Shown: one piece after another, positions 1 to 10,024 of the stretch | Numbering within the stretch: the stretch's first letter is position 1 | How the letters are laid out: every line of letters starts with the position of its first letter | Assembly (NCBI GenBank): GCA_021462625.1 | Contig: JAJNAU010000005.1 | Span: 1 to 54,401, forward strand | Reading direction: 5' to 3' | DNA from: Shewanella sp. | GTDB lineage: Bacteria > Pseudomonadota > Gammaproteobacteria > Enterobacterales > Shewanellaceae | DNA: 54,401 nt | The notes under the pieces: model-generated | Seen by the model: only the letters and a program-made list of their open reading frames with translations | What the model was told of the DNA's origin: nothing | Databases searched by the model: none | Translations under genes and position numbers: made by a program

Positions 1-2
1 TT

Positions 3-806
3 TCCAACAGCTATTCGCCACGTTTGCGGCACGCCTTTGTCAGCTATGACAATTGGCTTGTGGGTCAAACCTGGAGTACTTTCCAGAATCCCGGTGCGCT
101 GCCGGAAAACTTGGACTTTGTTGGATCCGCAGACGGTACGCCATTTGTTCGTCAAAGCCAGGTTCGTTATACCAGTGGTAATTGGCAATTATCTATTGAA
201 AACCCCGAAACCACAGTAACGTCCTATGGTGGTGGCGACCGTATTACCAGCGGGACAGGTTGGGTACCTGACGTTGTGGCCAGATATAACTTCAAGAGTA
301 ATGGGGGAAGCAAGTTTGCGATGGCCGGTATTGCCCGCCAGTTGGTGCTGGATCAGGATGGTTATGATTCTACTGAATTTGGCTATGGCGTGAGTTTTTC
401 AGGCGTTATCCCAGTGGGCAACAAGGATGACTTTAAATTCACCGCAACCTATGGCGATGGCCTGGGACGTTACCTAGCGCTCAACTATGTGAATGCGGCT
501 GTGCTTAATGCATCCGGTGAGTTAAAAGCCATCAGCTCTTATGCCGGTTTTGCCTCCTATCGGCATTGGTGGAATGACCAATGGCGAACCAGTGTCACTC
601 TGTCAGGGTTTAAGGCAGACAATGATGTTGCCCTGACCGGCGATGCTGTGAATGACACCGCATACTCAAGTTATATCAACCTACTTTACTCTCCAATCAG
701 GCCACTGACAGTGGGGATGGAATATATGTACGCGATGAACGAGCGTCAGAGTGGGGTCGATGCTGATCTCAACCGAATTCTGTTCTCGATAAAATATGTA
801 CTGTAG
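3..806 (+). CDS. outer-membrane porin, DcaP-like, 3' part only
   Basis: The reading frame is open from the left edge of the window to a TAG stop, so the start codon and signal peptide lie outside. The visible 267 residues look like the end of a beta-barrel: alternating hydrophobic and polar strands, many aromatic girdle residues (YRHWWNDQWR, YSPIRPLTVGMEYMYAMNE) and a last strand ending in FSIKYVL, the aromatic and hydrophobic C-terminal pattern read by the BAM assembly machine. The stretch LVGQTWSTFQNPGALPE resembles the DcaP-type trimeric porins. The likely role is diffusion of small solutes across the outer membrane; the substrate cannot be told. A strong hairpin terminator follows directly. 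Barrel porin is firm; the DcaP label is remembered similarity. Confidence 0.75.
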   Translation, partial: SNSYSPRLRHAFVSYDNWLVGQTWSTFQNPGALPENLDFVGSADGTPFVRQSQVRYTSGNWQLSIENPETTVTSYGGGDRITSGTGWVPDVVARYNFKSNGGSKFAMAGIARQLVLDQDGYDSTEFGYGVSFSGVIPVGNKDDFKFTATYGDGLGRYLALNYVNAAVLNASGELKAISSYAGFASYRHWWNDQWRTSVTLSGFKADNDVALTGDAVNDTAYSSYINLLYSPIRPLTVGMEYMYAMNERQSGVDADLNRILFSIKYVL

Positions 807-810
807 AGAC

Positions 811-843
811 AAAAAACGGAGGTGAAAGCCTCCGTTTTTTTTT
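811..843. terminator. bidirectional Rho-independent terminator between porin and grxA
   Basis: A perfect stem (CGGAGG with CCTCCG) is flanked by an A-run on the left and a run of T on the right, so it can end transcripts from both sides. It lies 4 bp after the porin stop and 7 bp after the end of grxA, which is on the opposite strand. Confidence 0.9.
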
Positions 844-850
844 GCACTGA

Positions 851-1111
851 TTAGTCCAGTAGGTGATTATCGCGAACAAATTGTTCGAACTCAGTACAAC
901 CACCTACGTGTTCTTTATCGACAAAAATCTGTGGTACGGTTTCAACCGGTTTGCCTACCGTTTTTTCAAGATCCGCTTTGCTGATCCCTTCGGCGTGAAT
1001 ATCCACATACTTGAAGTTAAAGTCTTCACGCTTTTCTTTAAGTTGTTCTGATAATTGAACCGCGCGAACACAGTATGGACAGCCAGGGCGGCCAAAAATA
1101 ACAACAAACAT
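851..1111 (-). CDS. grxA: glutaredoxin 1
   Basis: Small cytoplasmic thiol-disulfide oxidoreductase of 86 residues, the usual length for GrxA (85 in E. coli). It uses glutathione to reduce disulfides in ribonucleotide reductase and other proteins. The active-site motif CPYC is at residues 11-14, and the glutathione-binding parts follow: cis-proline segment ETVPQIFVD and the GG pair in HVGGCTEF. The E. coli protein has Y where this one has the C of GGCTEF. It faces radD, which is on the same strand and 46 bp upstream, and shares the terminator at 811-843 with the porin. Orthology to GrxA rather than GrxC is supported by the run GKPVETVPQIFVD. Confidence 0.95.
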   Translation of the reverse strand: MFVVIFGRPGCPYCVRAVQLSEQLKEKREDFNFKYVDIHAEGISKADLEKTVGKPVETVPQIFVDKEHVGGCTEFEQFVRDNHLLD

Positions 1112-1157
1112 ATTTACTCCTTTAGGTTGGCATGGCGCATGTTATACCACACCCATA

Positions 1158-2903
1158 CTAATAAGCATACTCGCGATTATCTGTCTGATAGCGTCCCTGG
1201 TAATCGAAGTACTGCTGAATGATATCCCAGCCTTTTTTATTTTTTTTCAGCAGCATAAGATCCGGGTGATGGAAACGGTCTGCCATGGCGACTATGTCTT
1301 CCGGTCGCTTGATTTTGGGGAGTTGCAACCCGGGTGTCCGCGAGTGAGTGTGAATAAACAGCGCATAGAGCGCCCGAATTTGTGCCTGAGTCTCCATCCG
1401 GAACTCCTGCACCTGTTGATTACCCTCGATATCCAGATAAGTCACCTTCAAGATGCCGTTATCGGCACTGAGCAACATATCCTGGCAACGAAACAGATGG
1501 TGATATTGTTTGTTCAGCACCTGTTTAAGGCGGGTATCAGGATCCACCAATGTGGAGTCGCATCGCTGGCATATGCGGGCGGCAATGTCATTTTCCGCAC
1601 CACAGTCCGGGCAGATCCTGGCACGGAATCGATAACTGCACTGCTCATTGTCGCTCGTCAGCCCCTGACAACGTCGACCGAAATGTTCAATAATATCCCC
1701 GTCTTCATCGGTCAGGCCCCAGAATATGTTGGCAAAGTTACATTGAGGGCAGTGAACCTGAACTGGTACTGATTTGCTGCTGGGTTTGGCCTGACCGATT
1801 TCCGGATAATAAAGATCAAAACCGTTGGCGGCATAGTCGATCACCAGGCATTCGGTTTTGTTTTCAGCCAGTCTCAACCCCCGTCCTACCATTTGCTGAT
1901 AGAGACTAACAGACTCAGTGGGCCGCAGTATGGCAATGAAATCCACATGGGGGGCATCAAAACCTGTTGTCAGAACGGCGACATTGACGAGAAATTTGAT
2001 GTCTCTGCGCTTAAATGCTTTGAGCAGTCGATCACGCTCGTCGTTGGGGGTTTCGGCGGTGATCAGGGCGACAGACTCACCGTCCAGCAGTGACATGACC
2101 TCCCGGGCATGGCGAACTGTTGCGGCGAAAATGATGACGCCCTGACGATGGGCTGCCAGCTGACGAATTTGGTTGACTATGGCTTTGGTCGCTCGGCCGC
2201 TGTGGGATAACAGATTGTTGATCTGTATTTCGGTTAACTGCCCTTGGCTGTCTTTGCTCAACAAGCCAAAATCATATTGGGCGGCCAGACCATCAAACAG
2301 GTTTGGCTCGGTGAGGTAGCCGTTTTTAATCAGTGGACGAATGGGTAACTCGAAAATACATTTGTCAAATACGGGCTTTTCGGTATTGCCGATGCGGCCA
2401 TGATAATGGTGTCGATAAATCCAGCCAATGCCAAGGCGGTATGGGGTTGCCGTCAGTCCCAGTATTTTCAGTTTTGGATTGATGGTCATAAGGTGTGACA
2501 GTAGTTGCTGATATTGGCTGTTAGTCTCGCAGCTGACTCGATGACACTCATCTATGATCACCAGGGAAAAAGGCGCATGGAATTTATCCAGTGCCCTGGC
2601 TGCGGACTGCACGCTGGCAACCACGGTTTTATCCTGACTCTGTTTTTGCCCAAGCCCGGCAGAATAGATGCCCGCCTGCCGGGTCAGTAAGCCGACTTTC
2701 TCTGCATTCTGAGCCACCAACTCTTTTACATGAGTCAGCACCAACACCCGCCCCCGGGCGACACGGGCCAACTCGGCAATCACCAGACTCTTGCCCGCAC
2801 CGGTCGGCAACACCAGTACAGCAGATTCATTGGATTGTCGAAAATGATTAATGGCGGCTTCTACCGCCTGATGTTGATAGTCTCTGAGGTGGATTTTGGT
2901 CAC
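1158..2903 (-). CDS. radD: RadD (YejH) superfamily 2 DNA helicase-like ATPase
   Basis: A 581-residue SF2 helicase-type ATPase matching RadD in length and along its whole sequence. Walker A PTGAGKS is at residues 33-39 and the Walker B/DEAH-type box reads DECH at 118-121. Motif III-like GLTATPYRLG follows, and the motif VI region SVSLYQQMVGRGLRL has the arginine fingers. Two cysteine clusters near the C-terminus (CPQC, then CPDC...CQRC) form the zinc-binding part typical of RadD. Known role: DNA repair and processing of recombination intermediates together with RecA and SSB. It may be co-transcribed with grxA 46 bp downstream. No lesion seen. Confidence 0.93.
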   Translation of the reverse strand: MTKIHLRDYQHQAVEAAINHFRQSNESAVLVLPTGAGKSLVIAELARVARGRVLVLTHVKELVAQNAEKVGLLTRQAGIYSAGLGQKQSQDKTVVASVQSAARALDKFHAPFSLVIIDECHRVSCETNSQYQQLLSHLMTINPKLKILGLTATPYRLGIGWIYRHHYHGRIGNTEKPVFDKCIFELPIRPLIKNGYLTEPNLFDGLAAQYDFGLLSKDSQGQLTEIQINNLLSHSGRATKAIVNQIRQLAAHRQGVIIFAATVRHAREVMSLLDGESVALITAETPNDERDRLLKAFKRRDIKFLVNVAVLTTGFDAPHVDFIAILRPTESVSLYQQMVGRGLRLAENKTECLVIDYAANGFDLYYPEIGQAKPSSKSVPVQVHCPQCNFANIFWGLTDEDGDIIEHFGRRCQGLTSDNEQCSYRFRARICPDCGAENDIAARICQRCDSTLVDPDTRLKQVLNKQYHHLFRCQDMLLSADNGILKVTYLDIEGNQQVQEFRMETQAQIRALYALFIHTHSRTPGLQLPKIKRPEDIVAMADRFHHPDLMLLKKNKKGWDIIQQYFDYQGRYQTDNREYAY

Positions 2904-3183
2904 TGTGCTTTAGTTACTGCGTTAGGCGCTGAATGATTGGCTGCAATAGTATATCACAAGGGGGCTGAAAACGGCCTCGGACAGAGTGGGATAAACCCGG
3001 GAGGACTGCATCCCTGTCCAAAGGCCAAAGCTTGAAGCATTTGAGGTTTGTATTGTTATGGAACAACGGGTATCAGACTCATCTCTTGATACCTGCATTC
3101 ACTTTATCCCATTCATGCTGCTCGCCAATGGTCCATTGGTTGGATTTGCTGATATTCAGTCTTGTGTCTTATAAGAAGGTTAC

Positions 3184-3218
3184 AAAAAAGGGGGTAACAC
3201 CTGTCAGTGTTATCCCCC
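3184..3218 (-). terminator. terminator of acs
   Basis: On the minus strand the sequence folds as GGGGGATAACAC / GTGTTACCCCC with one bulged base and is followed by TTTTTT, 28 bp past the acs stop. The rest of the 342-bp gap between acs and radD (2904-3245) shows no gene: reading frames there are short and without recognisable similarity. It must hold the radD promoter, which I cannot place with confidence. Confidence 0.85.
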
Positions 3219-3245
3219 GGTTGGGAAGTGTCAGTCGCTGAACTG

Positions 3246-5195
3246 TCAGCTGCGGTTCAAACGGCTTTCGATAAGTACACCGATAACTGCGGGATCTGCT
3301 AACGTTGATGCATCACCCAGATTGCTGATCTCATTGGCAGCAATTTTTCTCAGGAAACGGCGCATAATCTTACCTGAACGGGTCTTGGGCAGACCGCCAG
3401 CAAACTGGATAAGGTCCGGTGTGGCCAGTGTGCCAATCTCTTTGCGTACCCACTGGCGCAGTTCCTGACGCAGTTCTTCAGACTGTGCCGCATTTTTGGT
3501 CAGAGTGACGTAGGCATAAATGCCCTGGCCTTTGATGTCGTGAGGGTAACCCACCACAGCCGCTTCAGCCACCAGTTCATGGGCAACCAGCGCACTCTCG
3601 ATTTCGGCGGTTCCCAGGCGGTGACCGGAAATGTTGATGACATCATCGACTCGCCCGGTGATCCAGTAGTAGCCGTCTTCATCACGACGGGCGCCGTCAC
3701 CGGTAAAGTACATACCGCGGAACGTCTTGAAGTAGGTCAGCACGAAGCGCTCGTGGTCACCGTAGACAGTGCGCATCTGGCCTGGCCAGGAGTCCAGTAT
3801 CACCAGGTTGCCTTCTGTGGCCCCCTCCAGAATATTGCCCATGTTATCCACCAGTGCCGGTTGTATGCCAAAGAAGGGACGGGTTGCGCTGCCGGGTTTG
3901 GTGTCTGTGGCGCCAGGTAATGGTGTAATCAGAATGCCGCCTGTCTCGGTTTGCCACCAGGTATCGACAATCGGGCATTGGTTATGACCTATGACCTCAT
4001 GATACCAGCGCCAGGCTTCCGGGTTGATAGGCTCGCCCACCGAGCCCATGAGCCGCAGAGAACTACCATCAAAATTGGCAAATTGCTCTTTGCCTTCTGC
4101 CATCAATGCCCGGATCAGTGTTGGAGCTGTGTATAAAATATTCACCTTGTGACGGTCAATCATTTCACCCAGACGAGCCGGACTTGGGTAGTTGGGCACA
4201 CCCTCATGCACCAGAATCGTAGCGCCATTGGCCAGTGGACCGTATACCATGTATGAGTGGCCGGTGATCCAGCCAACATCGGCGGTACACCAGTAAATTT
4301 CACCTTCTTTGTAGTCAAATACATACTCGTGGGTCATGGAGGCATAGACCATGTAACCACCTGTGGTATGCAAGACTCCTTTAGGATTTCCGGTGGAGCC
4401 AGAAGTATACAGCAGAAACAGTGGATCCTCGGCGTTCATCTCTTCTGCCACACAGTGTTCAGACGCGCTAGCTGCCACATCATGCCACCACACATCACGG
4501 CCATCTTCCCAGTGAATGTTGCCTCCGGTGCGCCTAAGAATGATGACTCGCTCGACTGTGGTGACATCCGGGTGCTGCAATGCCTGATCGATATTGGCTT
4601 TGAGCGGCACAATACGGCCGCCACGAACGCCCTGATCGGCAGTGATCACCACCTTGGACTTACCATCGATGATGCGGGAAGCGATAGAGTCCGGTGAAAA
4701 ACCACCGAATACCACAGAGTGGATAGCACCGATACGGGCGCAGGCCAGCATGGCAATCGCGGCTTCCGGTACCATGGGCATATACAGGGTGACCACATCA
4801 CCGCGACGAACTCCCTGACCTTTAAGGGCGTTGGCAAACTGACATACCTTTGTGTGAAGCTCTGCATAGGTCAGGGTGCGTTGCTCACTGGCATCATCAC
4901 CCTCCCAGATGATTGCTGGCTTGTCTGCTTTGTCAGCCAGATGTCTGTCCAGGCAGTTGACTGAGGCGTTCAGGGTGCCGTCGTAAAACCATTTAATGTT
5001 CAGATTATGGTCATCGAAGGAGACCGCTTTGACTTTGGTAAAAGGTTTCATCCAGTCAATACGCTGGCCGTGTTCGCGCCAGAAACCTTCAGGGTTTACC
5101 ACCGACTCCTGATACATGCGCTTGTATTTTTCATTGTTGATATGGGCATCGGCAGCGATGGAATCCGATACTTTGTAGAGAGACTGCGTGCTCAT
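3246..5195 (-). CDS. acs: acetyl-CoA synthetase
   Basis: Cytoplasmic AMP-forming enzyme that converts acetate, ATP and CoA to acetyl-CoA through acetyl-AMP; it is the high-affinity route for acetate use. The 649-residue length matches the family. The P-loop-like motif [10 protein letters not shown] is at about residues 263-272. The acetyl pocket region WWQTETGG and the hinge region [13 protein letters not shown] follow, and the C-terminal [11 protein letters not shown] contains the conserved catalytic lysine at residue 609, the site inactivated by acetylation in Salmonella Acs. It is divergent from the crbS-like kinase gene with 187 bp between starts, which fits the known control of acs by CrbSR. 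I see only a CRP-like half site (TGTGA) in that gap. Confidence 0.97.
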   Translation of the reverse strand: MSTQSLYKVSDSIAADAHINNEKYKRMYQESVVNPEGFWREHGQRIDWMKPFTKVKAVSFDDHNLNIKWFYDGTLNASVNCLDRHLADKADKPAIIWEGDDASEQRTLTYAELHTKVCQFANALKGQGVRRGDVVTLYMPMVPEAAIAMLACARIGAIHSVVFGGFSPDSIASRIIDGKSKVVITADQGVRGGRIVPLKANIDQALQHPDVTTVERVIILRRTGGNIHWEDGRDVWWHDVAASASEHCVAEEMNAEDPLFLLYTSGSTGNPKGVLHTTGGYMVYASMTHEYVFDYKEGEIYWCTADVGWITGHSYMVYGPLANGATILVHEGVPNYPSPARLGEMIDRHKVNILYTAPTLIRALMAEGKEQFANFDGSSLRLMGSVGEPINPEAWRWYHEVIGHNQCPIVDTWWQTETGGILITPLPGATDTKPGSATRPFFGIQPALVDNMGNILEGATEGNLVILDSWPGQMRTVYGDHERFVLTYFKTFRGMYFTGDGARRDEDGYYWITGRVDDVINISGHRLGTAEIESALVAHELVAEAAVVGYPHDIKGQGIYAYVTLTKNAAQSEELRQELRQWVRKEIGTLATPDLIQFAGGLPKTRSGKIMRRFLRKIAANEISNLGDASTLADPAVIGVLIESRLNRS

Positions 5196-5382
5196 AGATG
5201 GCTTCCCTTTCTTTGAAAATAATTACCATGCGAAACTGAGTATGCAGGGGAAGCCCTGTGATCTCCTATTAGACCTTGGTATATTTCAAAAAAGACTATA
5301 AAGATTAGCCAGTTGAGCGCAAAACCAAGACTGGATTAGATTGCTGAAATAACGCAAAATAAGACAAAAAGTCGGGATATCC

Positions 5383-8300
5383 ATGGATCTGACCTTACTG
5401 GTAGCCGTTATTGCCGTTGGCTACGTTTTCCTGTTGTTTCTGCTGGCCTGGGGAGCGGAGCGCTATGTCAACCGAATCCGTCCGGGCTTACAGGTTGTCA
5501 TCTATGGCCTGAGTCTGGCGGTATATTGTTCCTCGTGGAGTTTTTTGGGAACGGTAGGCCAATCTTCCACTGATCTCTGGTCTTATCTACCTATTTTTGT
5601 CGGCCCGATCCTAGTGTTTACCCTGGGTTTTGGCATGTTGCGCAAAATGGTGGTGATCGCCAAGAGTCAGAACATTACCTCAGTGGCAGACTTCATCGCG
5701 GCCCGCTATGGCAAATCGCAGTTGCTGGCAGCGCTGGTCACCCTGATTGCGCTGTTTGGCATCATGCCCTATATCGCGCTGCAACTTAAAGCCATGGTGA
5801 TGGCGGTAGGGCTGTTTGATCCTGCCGGTGACAGTCCCGGTAATGCCAGTTTGCCGCTGTTGATTACTTTAATTCTGGCAGTCTTTGCCATTCTGTTCGG
5901 CACCCGCAAGCTAGATGCCACCGAGCATAACCCCGGCATGATGGTAGCTATCGCTTTTGAATCCCTGGTGAAGCTGGCAGCATTTCTGTTGGTCGGTGTG
6001 GTGATCTGCTTTGGCGTATTTGGCGGCTTTGGCGATATCTGGAGTCAGGCAGACAAGACCGGTTTGCTCCAGGGGGCCGAGTTGAAGCTGTCGGTGCTCC
6101 TGCCTGAGTTAATTGTCGGCATCACCGCATTCTTGTGTATGCCTAGACAGTTTCATGTGATGGTAGTGGAATGCGCAGATGAAAAGATCCTGCGTAAAGG
6201 CCGCTGGCTGTTGCCGGTTTATCTGCTGTTGTTTGCGTTGTTTGTTGTGCCTCTGGGGCAGGCCGGGCGCTTGCTGCTGGGGGATAGTGTGCCGCCGGAC
6301 ACCTATGTGATTAACATGCCGCTGCTACTGGATATGCCTGTGGTGGCCGTGATTGCGCTATTAGGCACGTTATCTGCGGCTACCGGTATGGTGATTGTGG
6401 CTGTGGTCACTATCAGCATTATGATCAGCAACGAATGGCTGGTGCCCATGCTGCTGCATACAGGCAAGATCCGGCACAAAAATTTCAATCAGTTTTCCCG
6501 TTTTTTGCTGAATGCCCGGCGTCTGTCGATCGTTATTATTCTGGGGTTGGGCTACCTGAGTTTTCTGATATTCGACAACAGCGATTCTCTGTCCCACCTG
6601 GGTATGCTGTCATTCGGGGCATTTGCTCAGTTGGCCCCGGCATTGGTGGGGGGGCTCTACTGGAAGCGTGGTAACCGGGGCGGTGTTTATATGGGCCTGC
6701 TGGTTGGCTTTTCCCTCTGGTGTTACATCCTCACTCGGAACGTGCTGGCCAGCGACTCCCTGCTGCTCGATGGCATTATGGTGCTTGAATCCATCAACCC
6801 CAATGTCAACGATGTGCTGCTGGCACTGCTGGTTAACAGCCTGTGTTATGTGCTGGGTTCATTATGGTTCAGAGCCGGTGTGGCAGAATGGATCCAGGCC
6901 AGCAATTTTGTGACGCCGGGAGAGCTTAAAGACTCCGGCAATCGCCGCATAGGTGGCGTAACTCAGCAGGATTTGTTGATCCTCGCCAGTCGTTTCGTAT
7001 CTCCCAGGCGCGCTTACGAGGATTTCAGCCGGTTTATGCCCGAAGCGGTAGGCGCCGATAACGGCAGTCGGGTAGCGACTCCTGAGTTGGTGGCGCACAC
7101 AGAGCATTTGCTTGCCGGAGTGCTGGGGGCATCCAGTGCCGGTTTGGTGATGGATTCAGTATTGCGTGGCCGGGATCTGGCGCTGGATGAAGTTTTCTCA
7201 TTGGTGGATGAAGCTTCCTCCAAGATTATTCTCAGCCAGGATATGCTGCGTGGCGCCATTGAACATGCTTATGAAGGCATGAGCGTGGTTGATGCGGATC
7301 TGAATCTGGTGGCCTGGAATAATCGTTATATCGAGCTTTACCAATATCCGGAGAATTTTCTGCAGCCAGGGATGCCGATTGCGGATGTGATCCGTTTTAA
7401 CGCAAGACGTGGTTATTGCGGACGGGGCGATGTCGATCAGCAGGTTGCGCGTCGGCTTGAACACATGCGTCGGGGCACCCCTCACGTGTCAGAGCGTCAG
7501 CGGGATGATGGCAAGGTGATTAAGATCCAGGGCAACCCCATGCCGGGCGGTGGCTTTGTGATGATATTCACCGATATTACCCAGTACCGGCGGCAAGAGC
7601 AGGCGCTGAGGGAAGCCAACGAGATGCTGGAAACTCGGGTGAAAGAACGGACTTTTGAGCTGACCAAACTCAACAGTGAACTGCTGGAGGCCAAGGCGCA
7701 GGAGGAAATGGCCAACGCTTCCAAAAGCCGTTTCCTGGCGGCGGTGGGGCACGATCTGATGCAGCCTTTGAATGCGGCACGCTTGTTTACTGCGTCATTG
7801 TCCCAGTATCCCAAACTGGATAACGAGGCCCAAACCACTCTGAGCCATATCAACAGCTCACTGAAAACCGCTGGAGAGTTGCTTACCGACTTGTTAGATA
7901 TTTCCAAACTGGATTCAGGCCGGGTCGATGTCAATTTGCGACAGGTCGCCGTTTCCGAGCTGCTTGATGGCTTGGCGGTGGAGTTCGATGCGATGGCGGC
8001 AGATTCGGGTATCCGTTTTCACTATCAGCAATGCAGCGCGACCTTGTATACCGACCCTGCGCTGCTGCGTCGTGTATTGCAGAATTTTCTGACCAACGCC
8101 TATCGGTACGCCAAGGGGGGTAAGGTATTGCTTGGATGTCGGCGCAGGGATAAGGCGCTGGAAATACAGGTGCTCGATACTGGTTGTGGCATTGATGAGA
8201 AGCAAACCCGGGAGATATTCAAAGAGTTCCGGCGGCTTGATAACCCCAGCTCTCGTGCGGTGAGTGGTCTGGGATTGGGTCTGGCCATTGCCGACAGAAT

Positions 8301-8811
8301 AAGCCGGGTACTGCATCATCCTATTGCAGTGAAGTCAGTACTGGGCAAGGGCTCGGTGTTTTCGGTACTGGTGCCACTGGGTGAAAAGCTCAACTATAAT
8401 TTGCCCCTGAGTCGCCCCGGAAATCTGCAACATCTGGCTGGCGTCAAGGTGCTGTGTATCGACAATGAAGAGGCTATTCTGGCGGGACTTGAGAGTCTGC
8501 TCAGCCGCTGGCAGTGTGAGGTTATATGCGCGCGGGATATGGCTGATGCCAGAATCCAATTAGGCTTGAAAGGGGTAGCCCCCGATATTGTGCTGGCGGA
8601 CTACCATCTGGATGATGGCCAGAATGGGGTGGATGCCATGGATGGGATCCGGGCCTTGTATGGACAACACCTTCCCGGCATTCTGATCACGGCCAACACC
8701 CGCAAGGCATTGGTTGAAGACGTGCAGCAGCGGGGCTATCACTATATGACGAAAATGGTAAAACCAGCGGCGTTAAGGGCGCTGATGTCGAGCCTGCTTA
8801 AAACTGGATGA
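5383..8811 (+). CDS. crbS: PutP-type transporter/sensor hybrid histidine kinase (CrbS-like)
   Basis: A 1142-residue inner-membrane protein. Residues 1 to about 510 form a multi-helix sodium:solute symporter (SSS/PutP) domain. A PAS-like domain follows at about 620-740 (GMSVVDADLNLVAWNNRYIEL), then a coiled coil. The dimerisation/phosphoacceptor domain has His790 in AAVGHDLMQPL, and the ATPase domain has N-box NFLTNAYRYA, G1 DTGCGID and G2 GLGLGLAI. A C-terminal receiver domain has the acidic pair start near D1027 and the likely phospho-acceptor D1073. This architecture is that of CrbS, the kinase that works with CrbR to switch on acs in Vibrio and Pseudomonas. Its position divergent to acs, with a CrbR-like gene 534 bp downstream, supports this. 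Whether the symporter part transports or only senses acetate is not visible. Confidence 0.88.
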   Translation: MDLTLLVAVIAVGYVFLLFLLAWGAERYVNRIRPGLQVVIYGLSLAVYCSSWSFLGTVGQSSTDLWSYLPIFVGPILVFTLGFGMLRKMVVIAKSQNITSVADFIAARYGKSQLLAALVTLIALFGIMPYIALQLKAMVMAVGLFDPAGDSPGNASLPLLITLILAVFAILFGTRKLDATEHNPGMMVAIAFESLVKLAAFLLVGVVICFGVFGGFGDIWSQADKTGLLQGAELKLSVLLPELIVGITAFLCMPRQFHVMVVECADEKILRKGRWLLPVYLLLFALFVVPLGQAGRLLLGDSVPPDTYVINMPLLLDMPVVAVIALLGTLSAATGMVIVAVVTISIMISNEWLVPMLLHTGKIRHKNFNQFSRFLLNARRLSIVIILGLGYLSFLIFDNSDSLSHLGMLSFGAFAQLAPALVGGLYWKRGNRGGVYMGLLVGFSLWCYILTRNVLASDSLLLDGIMVLESINPNVNDVLLALLVNSLCYVLGSLWFRAGVAEWIQASNFVTPGELKDSGNRRIGGVTQQDLLILASRFVSPRRAYEDFSRFMPEAVGADNGSRVATPELVAHTEHLLAGVLGASSAGLVMDSVLRGRDLALDEVFSLVDEASSKIILSQDMLRGAIEHAYEGMSVVDADLNLVAWNNRYIELYQYPENFLQPGMPIADVIRFNARRGYCGRGDVDQQVARRLEHMRRGTPHVSERQRDDGKVIKIQGNPMPGGGFVMIFTDITQYRRQEQALREANEMLETRVKERTFELTKLNSELLEAKAQEEMANASKSRFLAAVGHDLMQPLNAARLFTASLSQYPKLDNEAQTTLSHINSSLKTAGELLTDLLDISKLDSGRVDVNLRQVAVSELLDGLAVEFDAMAADSGIRFHYQQCSATLYTDPALLRRVLQNFLTNAYRYAKGGKVLLGCRRRDKALEIQVLDTGCGIDEKQTREIFKEFRRLDNPSSRAVSGLGLGLAIADRISRVLHHPIAVKSVLGKGSVFSVLVPLGEKLNYNLPLSRPGNLQHLAGVKVLCIDNEEAILAGLESLLSRWQCEVICARDMADARIQLGLKGVAPDIVLADYHLDDGQNGVDAMDGIRALYGQHLPGILITANTRKALVEDVQQRGYHYMTKMVKPAALRALMSSLLKTG

Positions 8812-8841
8812 TCAGGCGGACTATATCCAATAGGGGGCAGG

Positions 8842-9033
8842 ATGATTACCGCAAAACTGTTGGCTGAGAAATGCTTTGATGGCTGGGAAAAACCTTTGAA
8901 CCCCAATTCAGCCATGCTTACCTGCGAGATGACCTTCTGCATTTTCCTTCCTCCTGCTGCCGAGCACGATCCGTTGCCGGCCGTGTATTGGCTGGGGGAC
9001 ACTGGTGATAATGCCGATCTGATGCGGATTTAA
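8842..9033 (+). pseudogene. fghA: fghA 5' fragment (S-formylglutathione hydrolase)
   Basis: The 63 codons read as the start of S-formylglutathione hydrolase / esterase D: residues 7-48 (LAEKCFDGWEKP, then AMLTCEMTFCIFLPPAAE and LPAVYWL) follow the known N-terminus. The similarity stops exactly where the family continues with SGLTCTDENF; here it runs into unrelated sequence and a stop. The catalytic Ser-Asp-His part is absent. The enzyme normally completes glutathione-dependent formaldehyde oxidation with AdhC; no adhC is in this window. I call it a 3'-truncated remnant left by a deletion. Confidence 0.75.
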
Positions 9034-9344
9034 CTGGCTCAGTTCCATGTAGTGGCACTGGTACTGGCGCTGAGCCCGGCGCAGAATAAGCCAGTGTGCC
9101 GGGCTTAACCCCAGATTATCGATAGCGGCCAACAGTGTGGAAGCCTGCATGACGGCGCTGTTGATGGGTGACCGCGCTGACGCCTGCGATTGTAGCAGAT
9201 CAGCGGGGCGTGCTTGAGACGGCTAAATCCAGAGGATATCCACTGGTGTTGAATGGCCTCAGAGATTACAGCGCAGCGCCGGGGTTTATTGCCAGCTTTG
9301 TCAGCCAGCATCTTTTTCACAGCCTGTATCTGTAATGCCCAGGT
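9034..9344. other. gap with no identifiable gene between fghA remnant and crbR
   Basis: About 310 bp. The minus strand has two overlapping short frames (9105-9320 and 8908-9150) that could be pieces of one decayed gene, but I recognise no family in either. No terminator with a clear U-tract for crbS or crbR is visible here. It probably holds the scar of the deletion that removed most of fghA. Confidence 0.4.
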
Positions 9345-10004
9345 TTAATTAATTTCGTGTTTTTCCATTTCCAATTGCTGCAGGGCGATCACCGCCTGGG
9401 TACGATTGCGAACGCCGAGTTTGCGGAAAATTGCCGTTGCATGAGCCTTGATAGTGGCTTCCGATACCCCGAGTTCATAGGCAATTTGCTTATTAAGCAG
9501 ACCTTCAGCAAACATCTGCAGCACTTTGTATTGCTGAGGCGTGAGTTCCGCCAGTTTGTTGGCCATTTGCTCATGATTGTTATCGTCAATCTCAACCAGC
9601 TCTATTCCCGGTGGATACCAGATATTACCGTAGAGCACAGCGTGCAGGGCACCTCCCAGGGTTGCCATTGAGGACGATTTAGGAATAAATCCGGCGCTGC
9701 CATAGTGCAGCGCCCGACTGATGGTGCCGGTATCTTCATGGGCAGAAATCACCACCACAGGTAATTCAGGGTGGTGTGTCCGCAGATGGATCAGGGTGGA
9801 GTAACCGTGAGAGCCTGGCATTTGCAGGTCCAGCAGCACCAGATCATAGTCGGTATCAGTATCGAGCAACTTTTGCAGTGCATCGGCACTGTCAGCTTCA
9901 TACCAGCGGGTGTCCCCAAAGGTGGTGGTCAGCGCCTGTCTCAGGGCATTGCGAAACAGAGGATGATCGTCGGCAATGATAATATTCAGATTTTCCAGCT
10001 TCAT
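9345..10004 (-). CDS. crbR: LuxR-family response regulator (CrbR-like)
   Basis: A 219-residue two-domain regulator. The receiver domain has acidic pair D12-D13, phospho-acceptor D59 (LVLLDLQMPG) and conserved K109. The C-terminal LuxR/NarL helix-turn-helix is at about residues 155-205 (LTPQQYKVLQMFAEGLLNKQIAYELGVSEATIKAH would be its core, given here by position only). In other gammaproteobacteria CrbR is phosphorylated by CrbS and activates acs; here kinase and regulator converge, one on each strand, with the fghA remnant between them. The name rests on domain type plus neighbourhood. Confidence 0.85.
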   Translation of the reverse strand: MKLENLNIIIADDHPLFRNALRQALTTTFGDTRWYEADSADALQKLLDTDTDYDLVLLDLQMPGSHGYSTLIHLRTHHPELPVVVISAHEDTGTISRALHYGSAGFIPKSSSMATLGGALHAVLYGNIWYPPGIELVEIDDNNHEQMANKLAELTPQQYKVLQMFAEGLLNKQIAYELGVSEATIKAHATAIFRKLGVRNRTQAVIALQQLEMEKHEIN

Positions 10005-10024
10005 GGCTTAGTAGTGATTTTTGG

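Noticed and set aside
5196-5382. CRP site between acs and crbS
   Set aside because: Only one TGTGA half is present; no second half at the right distance.
9105-9320. Possible LysR-type fragment (PLICYNRR)
   Set aside because: The resemblance is limited to a few residues and there is no HTH; left as unidentified.
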